A stretch of 64,000 nt of DNA. It comes from Pedobacter sp. PF22-3 (GTDB taxonomy: Bacteria; Bacteroidota; Bacteroidia; Sphingobacteriales; Sphingobacteriaceae). The stretch covers positions 357,806 to 421,805 of the forward strand of contig NZ_JAPIVP010000003.1 of NCBI RefSeq assembly GCF_026239555.1. The letters run 5' to 3'. Under the pieces are notes generated by a model that saw only the letters and a program-made list of their open reading frames with translations, searched no databases and was not told where the DNA came from. Positions within the stretch are counted from its first letter, which is position 1. Each line of letters starts with the position of its first letter. Shown piece after piece: positions 1-8,321 of this stretch. The translations under genes and the position numbers were made by a program.

Positions 1-19
1 TGCGTGATCTTCCTTGCAT

Positions 20-47
20 TCGTCTGCTGAATTTATTTCAGCATCCT
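20..47. repeat. Fragment of dispersed palindromic repeat (family C)
   Basis: A short inverted repeat, CTGAATTTATTTCAG, lies beside the left end of the window. The same word with the same flanks (GTCATGCTGAATTTAT, TTAGCATC) occurs at 16135-16198 and related copies lie near 22850 and 44070. The rest of 1-102 shows no gene. Confidence 0.5.
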
Positions 48-102
48 TTCTTATAAAATTACTTAGAATTGATTGTTGTTTACCAGATATAATAGCCTAC
101 TA

Positions 103-1353
103 CTAATCCGCTTCCGTAGCCAGTTTCTTCACCAACCACGGTAAAGTAAGTCCCTGCCCAATAAGGGTAAACAGTACCACCACTACGGAGATAAATATAA
201 TGGCATTTCGTTGCGGAAATGCACTCCCATCCGATAATGTAGTGGGTAGACCAATTGCAATCGCCAGCGAAACAATGCCTCTCATGCCCGACCAGCTAAT
301 GATCAGGCTATTTTTAAAGTCTAGCAGCGCATCCGCTGTAATCCGATGTTTCCCTTTCTGAAAAGCTTTTTGAAGATTAAATTTTTGTAAGAAAACACGT
401 GCCATTCGCAATAACAATGCGACCACGGTAATCACCAGCGAATAACCTATATAAGGCAAAATATCGGTACTGCTAATATTTTTATATACATAAGGGAACT
501 GTAAGCCAATTAATATAAAAATTAGCCCATTCAATAAAAAGATAATAATGTCCCAGATGTTTTTCGATTGATTTTTAAGCTGCTCCGGAAATACCTTGTT
601 GCTAAACCTCGATATCCCAAGTCCTAAAATAACTACTGCAATAACTCCGGAAACATGTAACTCTTCGGCAATTAAATAGGTAACAAAAGGCATTAATAAC
701 ATAAAGCTAATGGTTGCCAGTCTATTGTTATGAATCCGCTTAACAATAAATGCTAAAATTTTCGACATCACCAGGCCTGTTAAAAATCCACCTGCCATTA
801 AAACGACAAATTCAAGTGATGCTTTCCAAAACACAAAAGCTGTTCCGGTTACCGCAGCTACAGCAAAACGATAAGCGACCAATGCAGAAGCATCGTTAAC
901 CAAACTCTCACCTTCCAAAATGGTATTGGTTTTATGAGATAAACCCAGTCCCTTTGTAATACTCATGGCAGCAACCGCATCAGTAGCAGATAGGATTGCA
1001 CCTAATACAAAAGATAGCGACCAACTCATAGCCGGAATCATATAATGGGCAACTACAGCAATGCCGATTGCGGTGATAAAAACCAGTGAAATAGCAAGGG
1101 TAGAAATGGTGTTGATATTGGTTTTAAATTCCTTAAATGAAATATTAAATGCAGCATCATAAAGCAACGGCGGTAAGAATATCAAAAATATAATGTCGGG
1201 ATTAATATCAATTGGTGGCAATGATGGCACAAAACCAACTGCAACTCCAGCAATAATCAGTAAAATAGGATAGGGGATTTTAATTCGGTCTGCGATTGCA
1301 GAAAGGCCAATCATTACAGCTAAAATAAATATTACAATGGCATAATTTTCCAT
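103..1353 (-). CDS. Cation:proton antiporter, CPA1 family (NhaP-like)
   Basis: This is a 416-residue polytopic membrane protein that should exchange Na+ or K+ for H+ across the inner membrane. Hydrophobic segments fill the chain. Two family signatures are visible: SATDAVAA with Asp125, and GESLVNDASALV with the Asn153-Asp154 pair, which in CPA1 antiporters forms the ion-binding site. The protein ends soon after the last membrane segment (WLVKKLATEAD), so it lacks the long cytoplasmic regulatory tail of larger NhaP/NHE proteins. It starts at an ATG and stands alone, with no operon partner in view. The substrate ion cannot be told from sequence. Confidence 0.9.
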   Translation of the reverse strand: MENYAIVIFILAVMIGLSAIADRIKIPYPILLIIAGVAVGFVPSLPPIDINPDIIFLIFLPPLLYDAAFNISFKEFKTNINTISTLAISLVFITAIGIAVVAHYMIPAMSWSLSFVLGAILSATDAVAAMSITKGLGLSHKTNTILEGESLVNDASALVAYRFAVAAVTGTAFVFWKASLEFVVLMAGGFLTGLVMSKILAFIVKRIHNNRLATISFMLLMPFVTYLIAEELHVSGVIAVVILGLGISRFSNKVFPEQLKNQSKNIWDIIIFLLNGLIFILIGLQFPYVYKNISSTDILPYIGYSLVITVVALLLRMARVFLQKFNLQKAFQKGKHRITADALLDFKNSLIISWSGMRGIVSLAIAIGLPTTLSDGSAFPQRNAIIFISVVVVLFTLIGQGLTLPWLVKKLATEAD

Positions 1354-1483
1354 ATCTGTAAATCTGAAATAAAGTTTATGGTAAAGTAATCTTTACTTAG
1401 GGTATAACGAACAAGAAAAAGTGCTGGCTACTTAAAGCGGTTGCAGCCTGATTTTCAAGTCTTAGTAAAAGCCTGCTAAAAGA

Positions 1484-1810
1484 TTAGCGCTGTAACCTGG
1501 GCCTTTTACCTTTAAAAGTTTGGTTGGCATTAGGGTTGGGTTTTGGCTTTGCTACTTTAGCGCCACTTTCCTCTTCAGATATTTTAACGGTAATTACATT
1601 ACCTCTAAAGGTTTCGCCATTTAAAGTAGATACAATGTTTTTAGCATCGGGAAGGCTGTAAATTTCCAGAAATGCGTAACCTTTACATTTGCCTGTAGCC
1701 CTGTCGCGAACTACTTTAATTGTTTCAACCCTACCATGAAGGCTAACCAATATTGCCAAATCCATTTCTTGGATATTGTCAGGAAGGCCGCCTATGAAAA
1801 TCTTAACCAT
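1484..1810 (-). CDS. Small RNA-binding protein with one RRM domain
   Basis: The 108-residue product is a single RNA recognition motif followed by a short basic tail. RNP2 is seen as KIFIGGLP near the N-terminus and RNP1 as KGYAFLEI around residue 45. The C-terminus (PKPNPNANQTFKGKRPRLQR) is basic and probably disordered. The start is placed at the Met of MVKIFIGG, because the frame remains open upstream for 17 more codons that do not belong to an RRM. Such small RRM proteins are common in Bacteroidota and cyanobacteria and are thought to bind single-stranded RNA; no specific target can be inferred. Confidence 0.85.
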   Translation of the reverse strand: MVKIFIGGLPDNIQEMDLAILVSLHGRVETIKVVRDRATGKCKGYAFLEIYSLPDAKNIVSTLNGETFRGNVITVKISEEESGAKVAKPKPNPNANQTFKGKRPRLQR

Positions 1811-2026
1811 TAATTTTTTTATTTGAGAGAACATTGATGGCCATAATATTAAAAGCGGCATTGTTCTTTTAGGCTTGCAAAATAAGTAAAATGATGCGCT
1901 TACCCAAAATAATTATATGAATTTTATCCCTTTTTGTGATAAACCTCAGGGATGGCAGGCCTACATATTGATGTTGACCGCTATAAAACGTACATTCGTT
2001 TTCTAATCATCAAAAACAGGTTAAAT

Positions 2027-4012
2027 ATGAGCACCCTCAGGCTAAGCACCACCATTCTTCTCATTGTAGCATTACTTTTCATATCTCCATTTACACAGGC
2101 CAAAATTTTGTTGCCTTCAGTTTTTGGTAATAATATGGTTTTACAGCAGAAAACGAATGCCGCAATCTGGGGCAAAGCGAATGCAGGTAAAGCAGTTAAA
2201 GTGATGGTTTCCTGGAATAAAATTAATTATGGTGCTATTGCCGATGCAAATGGTAATTGGAAACTTAAAGTGGCCACGCCAGCTTACGGAGGTCCGTATA
2301 CCATCACGATATCAGATGGAGAATTGTTGGTGCTGAATAATGTATTAATTGGCGATGTATGGATCTGCTCAGGTCAGTCGAATATGGAAATGCCACTGGC
2401 AGGTTGGGGGAAAATCCTCAATAGCGAAAAAGAAATTGCAGCAGCCAATTATCCTAATATCCGTTTATTGCAGGCAGAACATATTACCAGTAATTTCCCA
2501 CTTAACGATGCCAAAGTGGCCAATAACGGTTGGCAGGAGTGTAGCTCAAAATACATTGCTGAATTTTCCTCTACCGCATACTTCTTCGCCCGCGAAGTAT
2601 ATGAAAAAACTAAAATTCCTATTGGCCTGATTCACACATCCTGGGGAGGAACAATTGCAGAAGCCTGGACGAGTGCCGAATCGCTTAAAAAGATGTCTGA
2701 TTTTTCTGCAGCAGTTGATCAGGTACAGAAAATGGCTAAAAATCCATCTGCAATCTCTTATGAGGAAAGATTGCTAAATTGGGTCAAAATCACGACAGAT
2801 AAAGATTCAGGGAATCAAAATGGAACCATGAAATGGGCATTACCTGAAAGTGGTAATTGGAAAAATATGACTTTGCCAACCTTATGGGAAGATGACGCAC
2901 TTAAAGATTTTGATGGCGTGGTATGGTTTACAAAAATGGTTACCATCCCGGAAAACTGGAAAACCGCAGGCACAAAACTTAATTTAGGTACTATTGACGA
3001 TAACGACATTACTTTTATTAATGGTGTAAAAGTTGGTGAAACAACAGGGTATAATGTAGAAAGAGTATATAATGTACCTGCCAGGTTACTTAAAACAGGC
3101 GAAAATATCATTACTGTTAGGGTTTTTGATAGTGGCGGCGGCGGCGGATTATATGGTAATGCAAAAGATTTAAATTTAACAAATGGTACTGAAAAAATTT
3201 CTTTAGCTGGCGAATGGAAATACAAAATCGGTTTAGATTTCAAAAATATTGAGCCAAAGCCATACGAAGAAAATGGCCCTAACCGACCAACAGTTTTGTA
3301 TAATGCCATGATCCATCCTTATCAACAATTTTCCATTAAAGGGGCTATCTGGTATCAGGGAGAATCTAATGCCGATAGGGCTAACCAATATCGGGTGTTA
3401 TTTCCAACAATGATAAAAGATTGGCGACAGAAATGGGGGCAGGGCGATTTTCCTTTCTATTTTGTGCAATTGGCTAATTATATGCAGATTGATAGTACGC
3501 CATCAGCATCTGCATGGGCAGAGCTAAGGGAGGCACAGCAAAAAACACTTGCTTTGCCAAATACAGGAATGGCAACCATAATTGATATTGGTGATGCAAA
3601 AGATATTCATCCTAAAAATAAACAAGAGGTAGGTAGAAGATTGGCATTAATTGCTTTGGCTAAAACCTATGGTCAAAAAGTAAACTATTCCGGCCCCTTC
3701 TATCGATCAAATAAAATCGAAGGAAAGCAGATGCTTTTAACTTTTGGTAATAGCGAAAATGGATTAAAAACTGCAGATGGTACGGCGCCAACAGGTTTTG
3801 CAATTGCTGGCGCAGATCAGAAATTTTATTGGGCCAAAGCAATTATCAAAGGGAACCAGATTATAGTCAGTAGCGATCAGGTGGCCAATCCGGTAGCGGT
3901 TCGTTATGCATGGGGCAACAATCCGGTTTGTAACCTGGTAAGTAACGATGGCTTACCAGCTTCACCGTTTAGAACAGATGCCTGGCAGGGGATTACCTTT
4001 GGCAAAAAATAA
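2027..4012 (+). CDS. Sialate O-acetylesterase-type SGNH esterase, secreted
   Basis: This 661-residue protein has an N-terminal signal peptide (STTILLIVALLFISPFTQA) and the fold of sialic acid 9-O-acetylesterases (SASA family). The nucleophile is Ser118 in GQSNMEMP. A second block reads WYQGESNADR, and the catalytic pair is Asp526/His528 in DAKDIHPKNK. Between the esterase halves, roughly residues 270-410, there is an inserted beta-sandwich resembling the sugar-binding domain of GH2 enzymes (WEDDALKDFDGVVWFTK, LNLGTIDDNDITFINGVKVG). The upstream open frame adds 25 residues without signal-peptide character, so the start is set at MSTLRLS. It probably removes acetyl groups from glycans in the periplasm, alongside the GH127-type enzyme that follows. 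The true substrate may be plant xylan or pectin rather than sialic acid. Confidence 0.88.
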   Translation: MSTLRLSTTILLIVALLFISPFTQAKILLPSVFGNNMVLQQKTNAAIWGKANAGKAVKVMVSWNKINYGAIADANGNWKLKVATPAYGGPYTITISDGELLVLNNVLIGDVWICSGQSNMEMPLAGWGKILNSEKEIAAANYPNIRLLQAEHITSNFPLNDAKVANNGWQECSSKYIAEFSSTAYFFAREVYEKTKIPIGLIHTSWGGTIAEAWTSAESLKKMSDFSAAVDQVQKMAKNPSAISYEERLLNWVKITTDKDSGNQNGTMKWALPESGNWKNMTLPTLWEDDALKDFDGVVWFTKMVTIPENWKTAGTKLNLGTIDDNDITFINGVKVGETTGYNVERVYNVPARLLKTGENIITVRVFDSGGGGGLYGNAKDLNLTNGTEKISLAGEWKYKIGLDFKNIEPKPYEENGPNRPTVLYNAMIHPYQQFSIKGAIWYQGESNADRANQYRVLFPTMIKDWRQKWGQGDFPFYFVQLANYMQIDSTPSASAWAELREAQQKTLALPNTGMATIIDIGDAKDIHPKNKQEVGRRLALIALAKTYGQKVNYSGPFYRSNKIEGKQMLLTFGNSENGLKTADGTAPTGFAIAGADQKFYWAKAIIKGNQIIVSSDQVANPVAVRYAWGNNPVCNLVSNDGLPASPFRTDAWQGITFGKK

Positions 4013-4033
4013 ATTTTAGATAAAGCTTTTCTA

Positions 4034-4076
4034 CAAAACCCAAAAATTTAACATACATAATTTTTTGGGTTTTGGT
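4034..4076 (+). terminator. Rho-independent terminator after the esterase gene
   Basis: An inverted repeat pairs AAAACCCAAAAATT with AATTTTTTGGGTTTT around a short loop, just downstream of the stop codon. The T-rich right arm fits an intrinsic terminator and separates this gene from the next. Confidence 0.6.
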
Positions 4077-4197
4077 ATTTGTTTAATATTTGACAATTAG
4101 TGGTTTAATGGATTTAAATAATTTCACTAAATCGTTTTATTAATCGCGTATATTTGTTATTTTTACGTTAATAAGCTGCTAACCAAATTATCATTTT

Positions 4198-6708
4198 ATG
4201 AAAAGCGTCATTCTCCTTTTTTATATCCTGCTGTCAGGTTTATCCATCCCATATTTACAGGCCCAAAGTTTAACAGAGTTTAATAAAATACCATTAAAAC
4301 AGCATGTTTATGCGCAGTTACCCATAGGAAGTATTAAAGCCAGGGGGTGGTTGTTAAAGCAGCTGGAGCAACAGCGCGACGGTGCAACAGGGATGGCCGA
4401 AGAGCTCTATCCCGAAAAAGATAACCTGGGTAAAAATACCGATTGGCTTGGCGGTGATGGAAATGGCTGGGAGCGCGTACCCTATTATGTTAAAGGTTTG
4501 GTTGCATTGGCCTATACTTTAGATGATCCTAAACTAAAGGCGAAAGCACAAAAATATATTGATTGGACTTTGAACAATCAACAAGCTAACGGATTATTTG
4601 GCCCACCTAAAATGAATGACTGGTGGCCGCGCATGCCCATGATGTATGCTTTGCAAAGCTACTATGAGGCCACAAATGATAAAAGGTTTATTCCATTCCT
4701 CTCCAAATATTTTAAATATGAGCTTGATCACCTTGATGCAAATCCGCTAAGTGAGTGGGCTAAAGCAAGAGCGGGCGATAATATGGAAATTGCCATTTGG
4801 CTTTATAATAAAACCGGCGAAAAGGATTTATTAAAACTTGTAGAAAAGTTAAAACAACAAGCCTACCCATGGATTGATATTTACACCAATAACGAATTTT
4901 ACTTTTTTGGTGATGATTTTCAGCCAAAACATATGGTCAACGTGGCTCAGGCGTTAAAATTCCCCGTAGTTTATGCACAACTTCAAGATCGTCCTGTTAA
5001 CCTTCAGGCCTTTTCTAAAGGTATCACTCATATTATGCACGACCACGGTCAGCCAGAAGGTTTAGGTTCCGGAACAGAATTTTTGGCGGGTACCAGTAGC
5101 ATGCAAGGTGTAGAAACCTGTACAGTAGTAGAGTGGATGCAGAGTTTAGAAACGGCAGCAAAGGTTATTCACGACGTGAAAATTGGAGATCAGTTAGAAA
5201 AAGTGGCTTTTAATGCGTTGCCTGCTCAGTTTAGCAGGGATTTTAGAAACCATTCTTATTATACTTTACCCAACCAGGTGCAGAGTATCCATGGCGAACA
5301 CGGGTTTAATCAGGATTATAGCACAGGTATTGTTTCCAGTCCATATTCAGGCTTTGGGTGCTGCCGTTATAACATGCATATGGGCTGGCCTTATTATGTG
5401 AAAAATAGTGTAGTGGCCACACCAGATAAAGGTTTGGCCATAATTACCTATGGCCCCATGGAAATAGAAACGGTAGTTGCCAAGGATGAAAAAGTTAAAA
5501 TTGCTGAAGAAACCAACTATCCATTTGGAGAACAGATCAGGCTAAAATTAGAGCTAGCTACACCTGTATCTTTTCCATTGATTTTAAGAATTCCAGCCTG
5601 GAGTGTAAAACCCAGTATTAAGTTAAATGGAATTATTTTAAAAGGTGTAAAAGCCGGAGAAATGTTTACCATAAGCCGCAAATGGGGAAATAAGGATGAA
5701 TTAGAACTTAACTTTCCAATGGAAGTTACCACCAATAAGCAGGTTAACAATTCTGTAAGCGTAGAACGTGGACCGATTGTTTATGCCCTGGAAATTAAGG
5801 CCATAAATAGGGTAACGAAAACACATGCTGTTACGGGCTTTACAGATTATGAAATCCATCCCCAATCAGCATGGAATTATGGTTTAATGACCGATAAAAA
5901 TGGTTTAAGCAATGCCAGTTTACTCCGATCAAATATGCCCGATAACCCTTTTATAGCAGCAGATGCACCACTTAAAATAAAAGTATTGGCAAAAAAGATT
6001 CCATCATGGGGCTTAGATTACAATAAGATGGCTGCTTTAGATGTACCATTTGGCCCAATTGCATCAACAGAAAAGCCGGAGGAAATTATCCTGGTTCCAT
6101 ACGGATCGGAAAATATCCGTTTAAGTTGCTTCCCAATGATCGGTGAACCCAAAATGGTAAACAATACTTTGGTCGAAAACTTTGATCATGGAATGGCCAA
6201 CAACTGGGTTTTTTATGGAGGTGGTTGGTTTTGGAAAGATGGCCAGATGAATGCGTCTTCAAATCCGGGTTCAGGTGGTTATGGTATCAATGGATCTAAA
6301 TATGTGGCTAACGGAACAGATTTTAAAGATTTTATTTATCAGGCAGATCTTAAAATAAATACCACAGGCGATGCTGGCTTAATGTTCAGGGTTGCTAAGC
6401 CTGCTATAGGGCCAGATGCTTATCAGGGCTACTATGTAGGCTTAGATCAACTTAATGGAACCATAGTGTTTGGGAAAGCTAACGGGCAAAAATGGACAGT
6501 TATAAGCGCAGAAAAATACCCTGTAGAAATGAATAAGATATATACATTAAAGATTACTGCTAAGGGTACTAAATTTGATGTTTTTATAAACGGATCAGCT
6601 AAACCATTACTTTCAGCATCAGATAATCAATATCATTCGGGGAGTATAGGCCTAAGAACATATAAAGCATTGGCAAGCTTCGATTCTGTGAAAATTAACA
6701 CCTTTTAA
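4198..6708 (+). CDS. GH127-type beta-L-arabinofuranosidase-like glycoside hydrolase with C-terminal LamG-like domain
   Basis: The 836-residue secreted protein begins with a signal peptide ending near YLQAQS. Residues about 30-620 form the (alpha/alpha)6 barrel and beta-sandwich of GH127 (formerly DUF1680). The metal/thiol centre known from the Bifidobacterium enzyme HypBA1 (Glu-x-Cys plus Cys-Cys) is visible here as E306-T-C308 and C388-C389 in FGCCRYN. Glu294 in SGTEF is the likely acid/base. These enzymes hydrolyse beta-L-arabinofuranosyl links, with a Cys nucleophile. The last ~180 residues (from about VENFDHGMANNWVFYGGGWF) look like a DUF1080/LamG concanavalin-type fold and may bind sugar. 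It follows a carbohydrate esterase gene but is separated from it by a terminator. Exact linkage specificity is not certain, since GH127-like families also include other activities. Confidence 0.85.
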   Translation: MKSVILLFYILLSGLSIPYLQAQSLTEFNKIPLKQHVYAQLPIGSIKARGWLLKQLEQQRDGATGMAEELYPEKDNLGKNTDWLGGDGNGWERVPYYVKGLVALAYTLDDPKLKAKAQKYIDWTLNNQQANGLFGPPKMNDWWPRMPMMYALQSYYEATNDKRFIPFLSKYFKYELDHLDANPLSEWAKARAGDNMEIAIWLYNKTGEKDLLKLVEKLKQQAYPWIDIYTNNEFYFFGDDFQPKHMVNVAQALKFPVVYAQLQDRPVNLQAFSKGITHIMHDHGQPEGLGSGTEFLAGTSSMQGVETCTVVEWMQSLETAAKVIHDVKIGDQLEKVAFNALPAQFSRDFRNHSYYTLPNQVQSIHGEHGFNQDYSTGIVSSPYSGFGCCRYNMHMGWPYYVKNSVVATPDKGLAIITYGPMEIETVVAKDEKVKIAEETNYPFGEQIRLKLELATPVSFPLILRIPAWSVKPSIKLNGIILKGVKAGEMFTISRKWGNKDELELNFPMEVTTNKQVNNSVSVERGPIVYALEIKAINRVTKTHAVTGFTDYEIHPQSAWNYGLMTDKNGLSNASLLRSNMPDNPFIAADAPLKIKVLAKKIPSWGLDYNKMAALDVPFGPIASTEKPEEIILVPYGSENIRLSCFPMIGEPKMVNNTLVENFDHGMANNWVFYGGGWFWKDGQMNASSNPGSGGYGINGSKYVANGTDFKDFIYQADLKINTTGDAGLMFRVAKPAIGPDAYQGYYVGLDQLNGTIVFGKANGQKWTVISAEKYPVEMNKIYTLKITAKGTKFDVFINGSAKPLLSASDNQYHSGSIGLRTYKALASFDSVKINTF

Positions 6709-6780
6709 CATCCGTTTCTAGCCATTTAAACTTTACGGCAAGAAATTTGCTAATGCTGTAATAATAAATAAAGTAATATT

Positions 6781-7644
6781 ATGAAATTATACAAATCAAT
6801 TCCCATAATGCTCTTTACCGTGGCACTTGCTGCAGGTTGTGTAAGTAATAAGAAATACGCCGAACTTCAGGATACTTATTCGAAGTTAAGAGAAAGAAAT
6901 CAGGAACTCAGTAATAAATATCAGGATAGTCAGCGTGAGCTTAGCGGAAGTACCAGCAGGGTTAAAAGTTTAGAAGAGCAGATTGCATCAGAAAAAGCAA
7001 ATGTAACAGCATTGCAAGATGCATTAAACAAATGTTTAAATTCTAGTAGTCAGGGAAATGTTAATATTTCAAAACTGGTTGACGAGATTAATAGTTCTAA
7101 CAAATACATCAAACAATTGGTTAATGCCAAAAACAAAAGCGATTCGCTTAATATGGTCTTAACAAATAACTTAACACGTTCATTAAGCCGCGAAGAATTG
7201 GGAGATGTTGATGTACAGGTGCTTAAGGGTGTTGTGTATATCTCGTTAGCTGATAACATGTTATATAAATCAGGTAGTTATGAAGTTTCAGATAAAGCTG
7301 GTGAAACTTTGAGCAAAATTGCCAAGATTATTAAAGATTATGATACTTATGATGTGCTGATAGAAGGTAATACAGATAATGTGCCTATTGCTCAAACCAA
7401 TATCCGTAACAATTGGGATTTAAGTGCATTACGTGCTTCATCTGTTGTGCAGGTATTGCAAAGTAAGTATGCTGTAGATCCTAAACGTTTAACCGCTGGT
7501 GGTCGTGGAGAGTTTAATCCAATTGCAGATAATGCAACCCCAGCCGGAAAAGCTAAAAACAGGCGTACACAGATTATTATCACGCCTAAATTAGATCAGT
7601 TTATGGATTTGATTGGGAAAGCGCCTGAGCAATCTCCAAAATAA
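6781..7644 (+). CDS. OmpA-family outer-membrane lipoprotein with coiled coil
   Basis: The 287-residue protein carries a lipobox (ALAAGC, Cys20), then a heptad-rich coiled coil of about 100 residues (KKYAELQDTYSKLRERNQEL onward). It ends in an OmpA C-terminal peptidoglycan-binding domain (about residues 155-275: YKSGSYEVSD, IEGNTDNVP, NWDLSALRASSVV, GRGEFNPIADN, KNRRTQIIITP). This architecture tethers the outer membrane to the cell wall. Automatic annotation sometimes labels such proteins MotB, but there is no transmembrane stator helix. A clear terminator follows. Confidence 0.88.
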   Translation: MKLYKSIPIMLFTVALAAGCVSNKKYAELQDTYSKLRERNQELSNKYQDSQRELSGSTSRVKSLEEQIASEKANVTALQDALNKCLNSSSQGNVNISKLVDEINSSNKYIKQLVNAKNKSDSLNMVLTNNLTRSLSREELGDVDVQVLKGVVYISLADNMLYKSGSYEVSDKAGETLSKIAKIIKDYDTYDVLIEGNTDNVPIAQTNIRNNWDLSALRASSVVQVLQSKYAVDPKRLTAGGRGEFNPIADNATPAGKAKNRRTQIIITPKLDQFMDLIGKAPEQSPK

Positions 7645-7662
7645 GTTTTACATTATACATTA

Positions 7663-7697
7663 CAAAAAGGGCTGGGATTAAAATTCCAGCCTTTTTT
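7663..7697 (+). terminator. Rho-independent terminator of the OmpA-like gene
   Basis: The stem GGCTGG/CCAGCC is extended by A-T pairs and followed by TTTTTT, 20 bases after the stop codon. Confidence 0.8.
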
Positions 7698-7699
7698 GT

Positions 7700-8059
7700 A
7701 TAAAAAGATTGTTTTCTTATTACAATAGATTCTAAAATCATTTACGCTTTATCAGTAAGCAAGCTCTGTTTTTCTTCAGCTAATAACCTAAGGTAGTTTA
7801 TTCATAACCTGTAAATTATTTTTAAGCATTGATAGTTGTATTTATTTAGATGGATATGCATATAGATTTACAACACTAAGTTGTATAACTTTTATTTTTT
7901 TAAAGAATAATTCATTTACACGGAAAAAGTAAATCGTTATTTACTGTCTGTTAATTCGTTTTAGTAATAAAAATAATTATTATTCACTAATTATAATTGT
8001 TAATGAATGTTAAATGTATTTTTAATGATACATAAAATAGCTATAATTGCACATTATTT
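7700..8059. other. AT-rich gap with no gene seen
   Basis: About 360 bases of very AT-rich sequence lie between the terminator and the next gene. No open frame or strong hairpin was recognised. It probably holds the promoter and a long 5' leader of the cold-shock-like gene, as cold-shock genes often have long leaders, but no specific element can be supported. Confidence 0.4.
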
Positions 8060-8293
8060 ATGGAAAGAAATTCTTTTGGTGAGCAGATAAGAAGCGGAGA
8101 AATTACGCAAATTGACTTTGAAAATGGACAAGGAATCATAATCGATGAAAATGGCCAGGATATACATTTTCAACTAGAAGATGTAAAAGATCAAATTATC
8201 TTAAATTCAAAAATAACTTTTGAAATTGAATTAAACGAGCGTGGATTGATTGCGGTTAACGTTAAATTAGAAAGGGAGGAAGTAAAGGTCTGA
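8060..8293 (+). CDS. Degenerate cold-shock-domain-like small protein
   Basis: The 77-residue product follows the beta-strand layout of a cold-shock domain: GEITQIDFENGQGIIIDENG aligns with the typical GKVKWFNxxKGFGFI region, DIHFQLEDV with the VHF strand, and ITFEIELNERGLIAVNVKL with the C-terminal strands. The aromatic nucleic-acid-binding residues of RNP1 (KGFGFI) and RNP2 (FVHF) are replaced (NGQGII, IHFQL), so RNA or DNA binding by the usual stacking is doubtful. A canonical CspA lies at 22573 for comparison. Assignment rests on my alignment by eye; an OB-fold of other function is possible. Confidence 0.6.
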   Translation: MERNSFGEQIRSGEITQIDFENGQGIIIDENGQDIHFQLEDVKDQIILNSKITFEIELNERGLIAVNVKLEREEVKV

Positions 8294-8321
8294 TTTTCTT
8301 TACAGAACAGATTCTATTGGC

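Noticed and set aside
2815..3309. 164-codon minus-strand frame opposite the esterase
   Set aside because: It lies fully inside a well-supported gene with a signal peptide and catalytic motifs, and has no recognisable domain.
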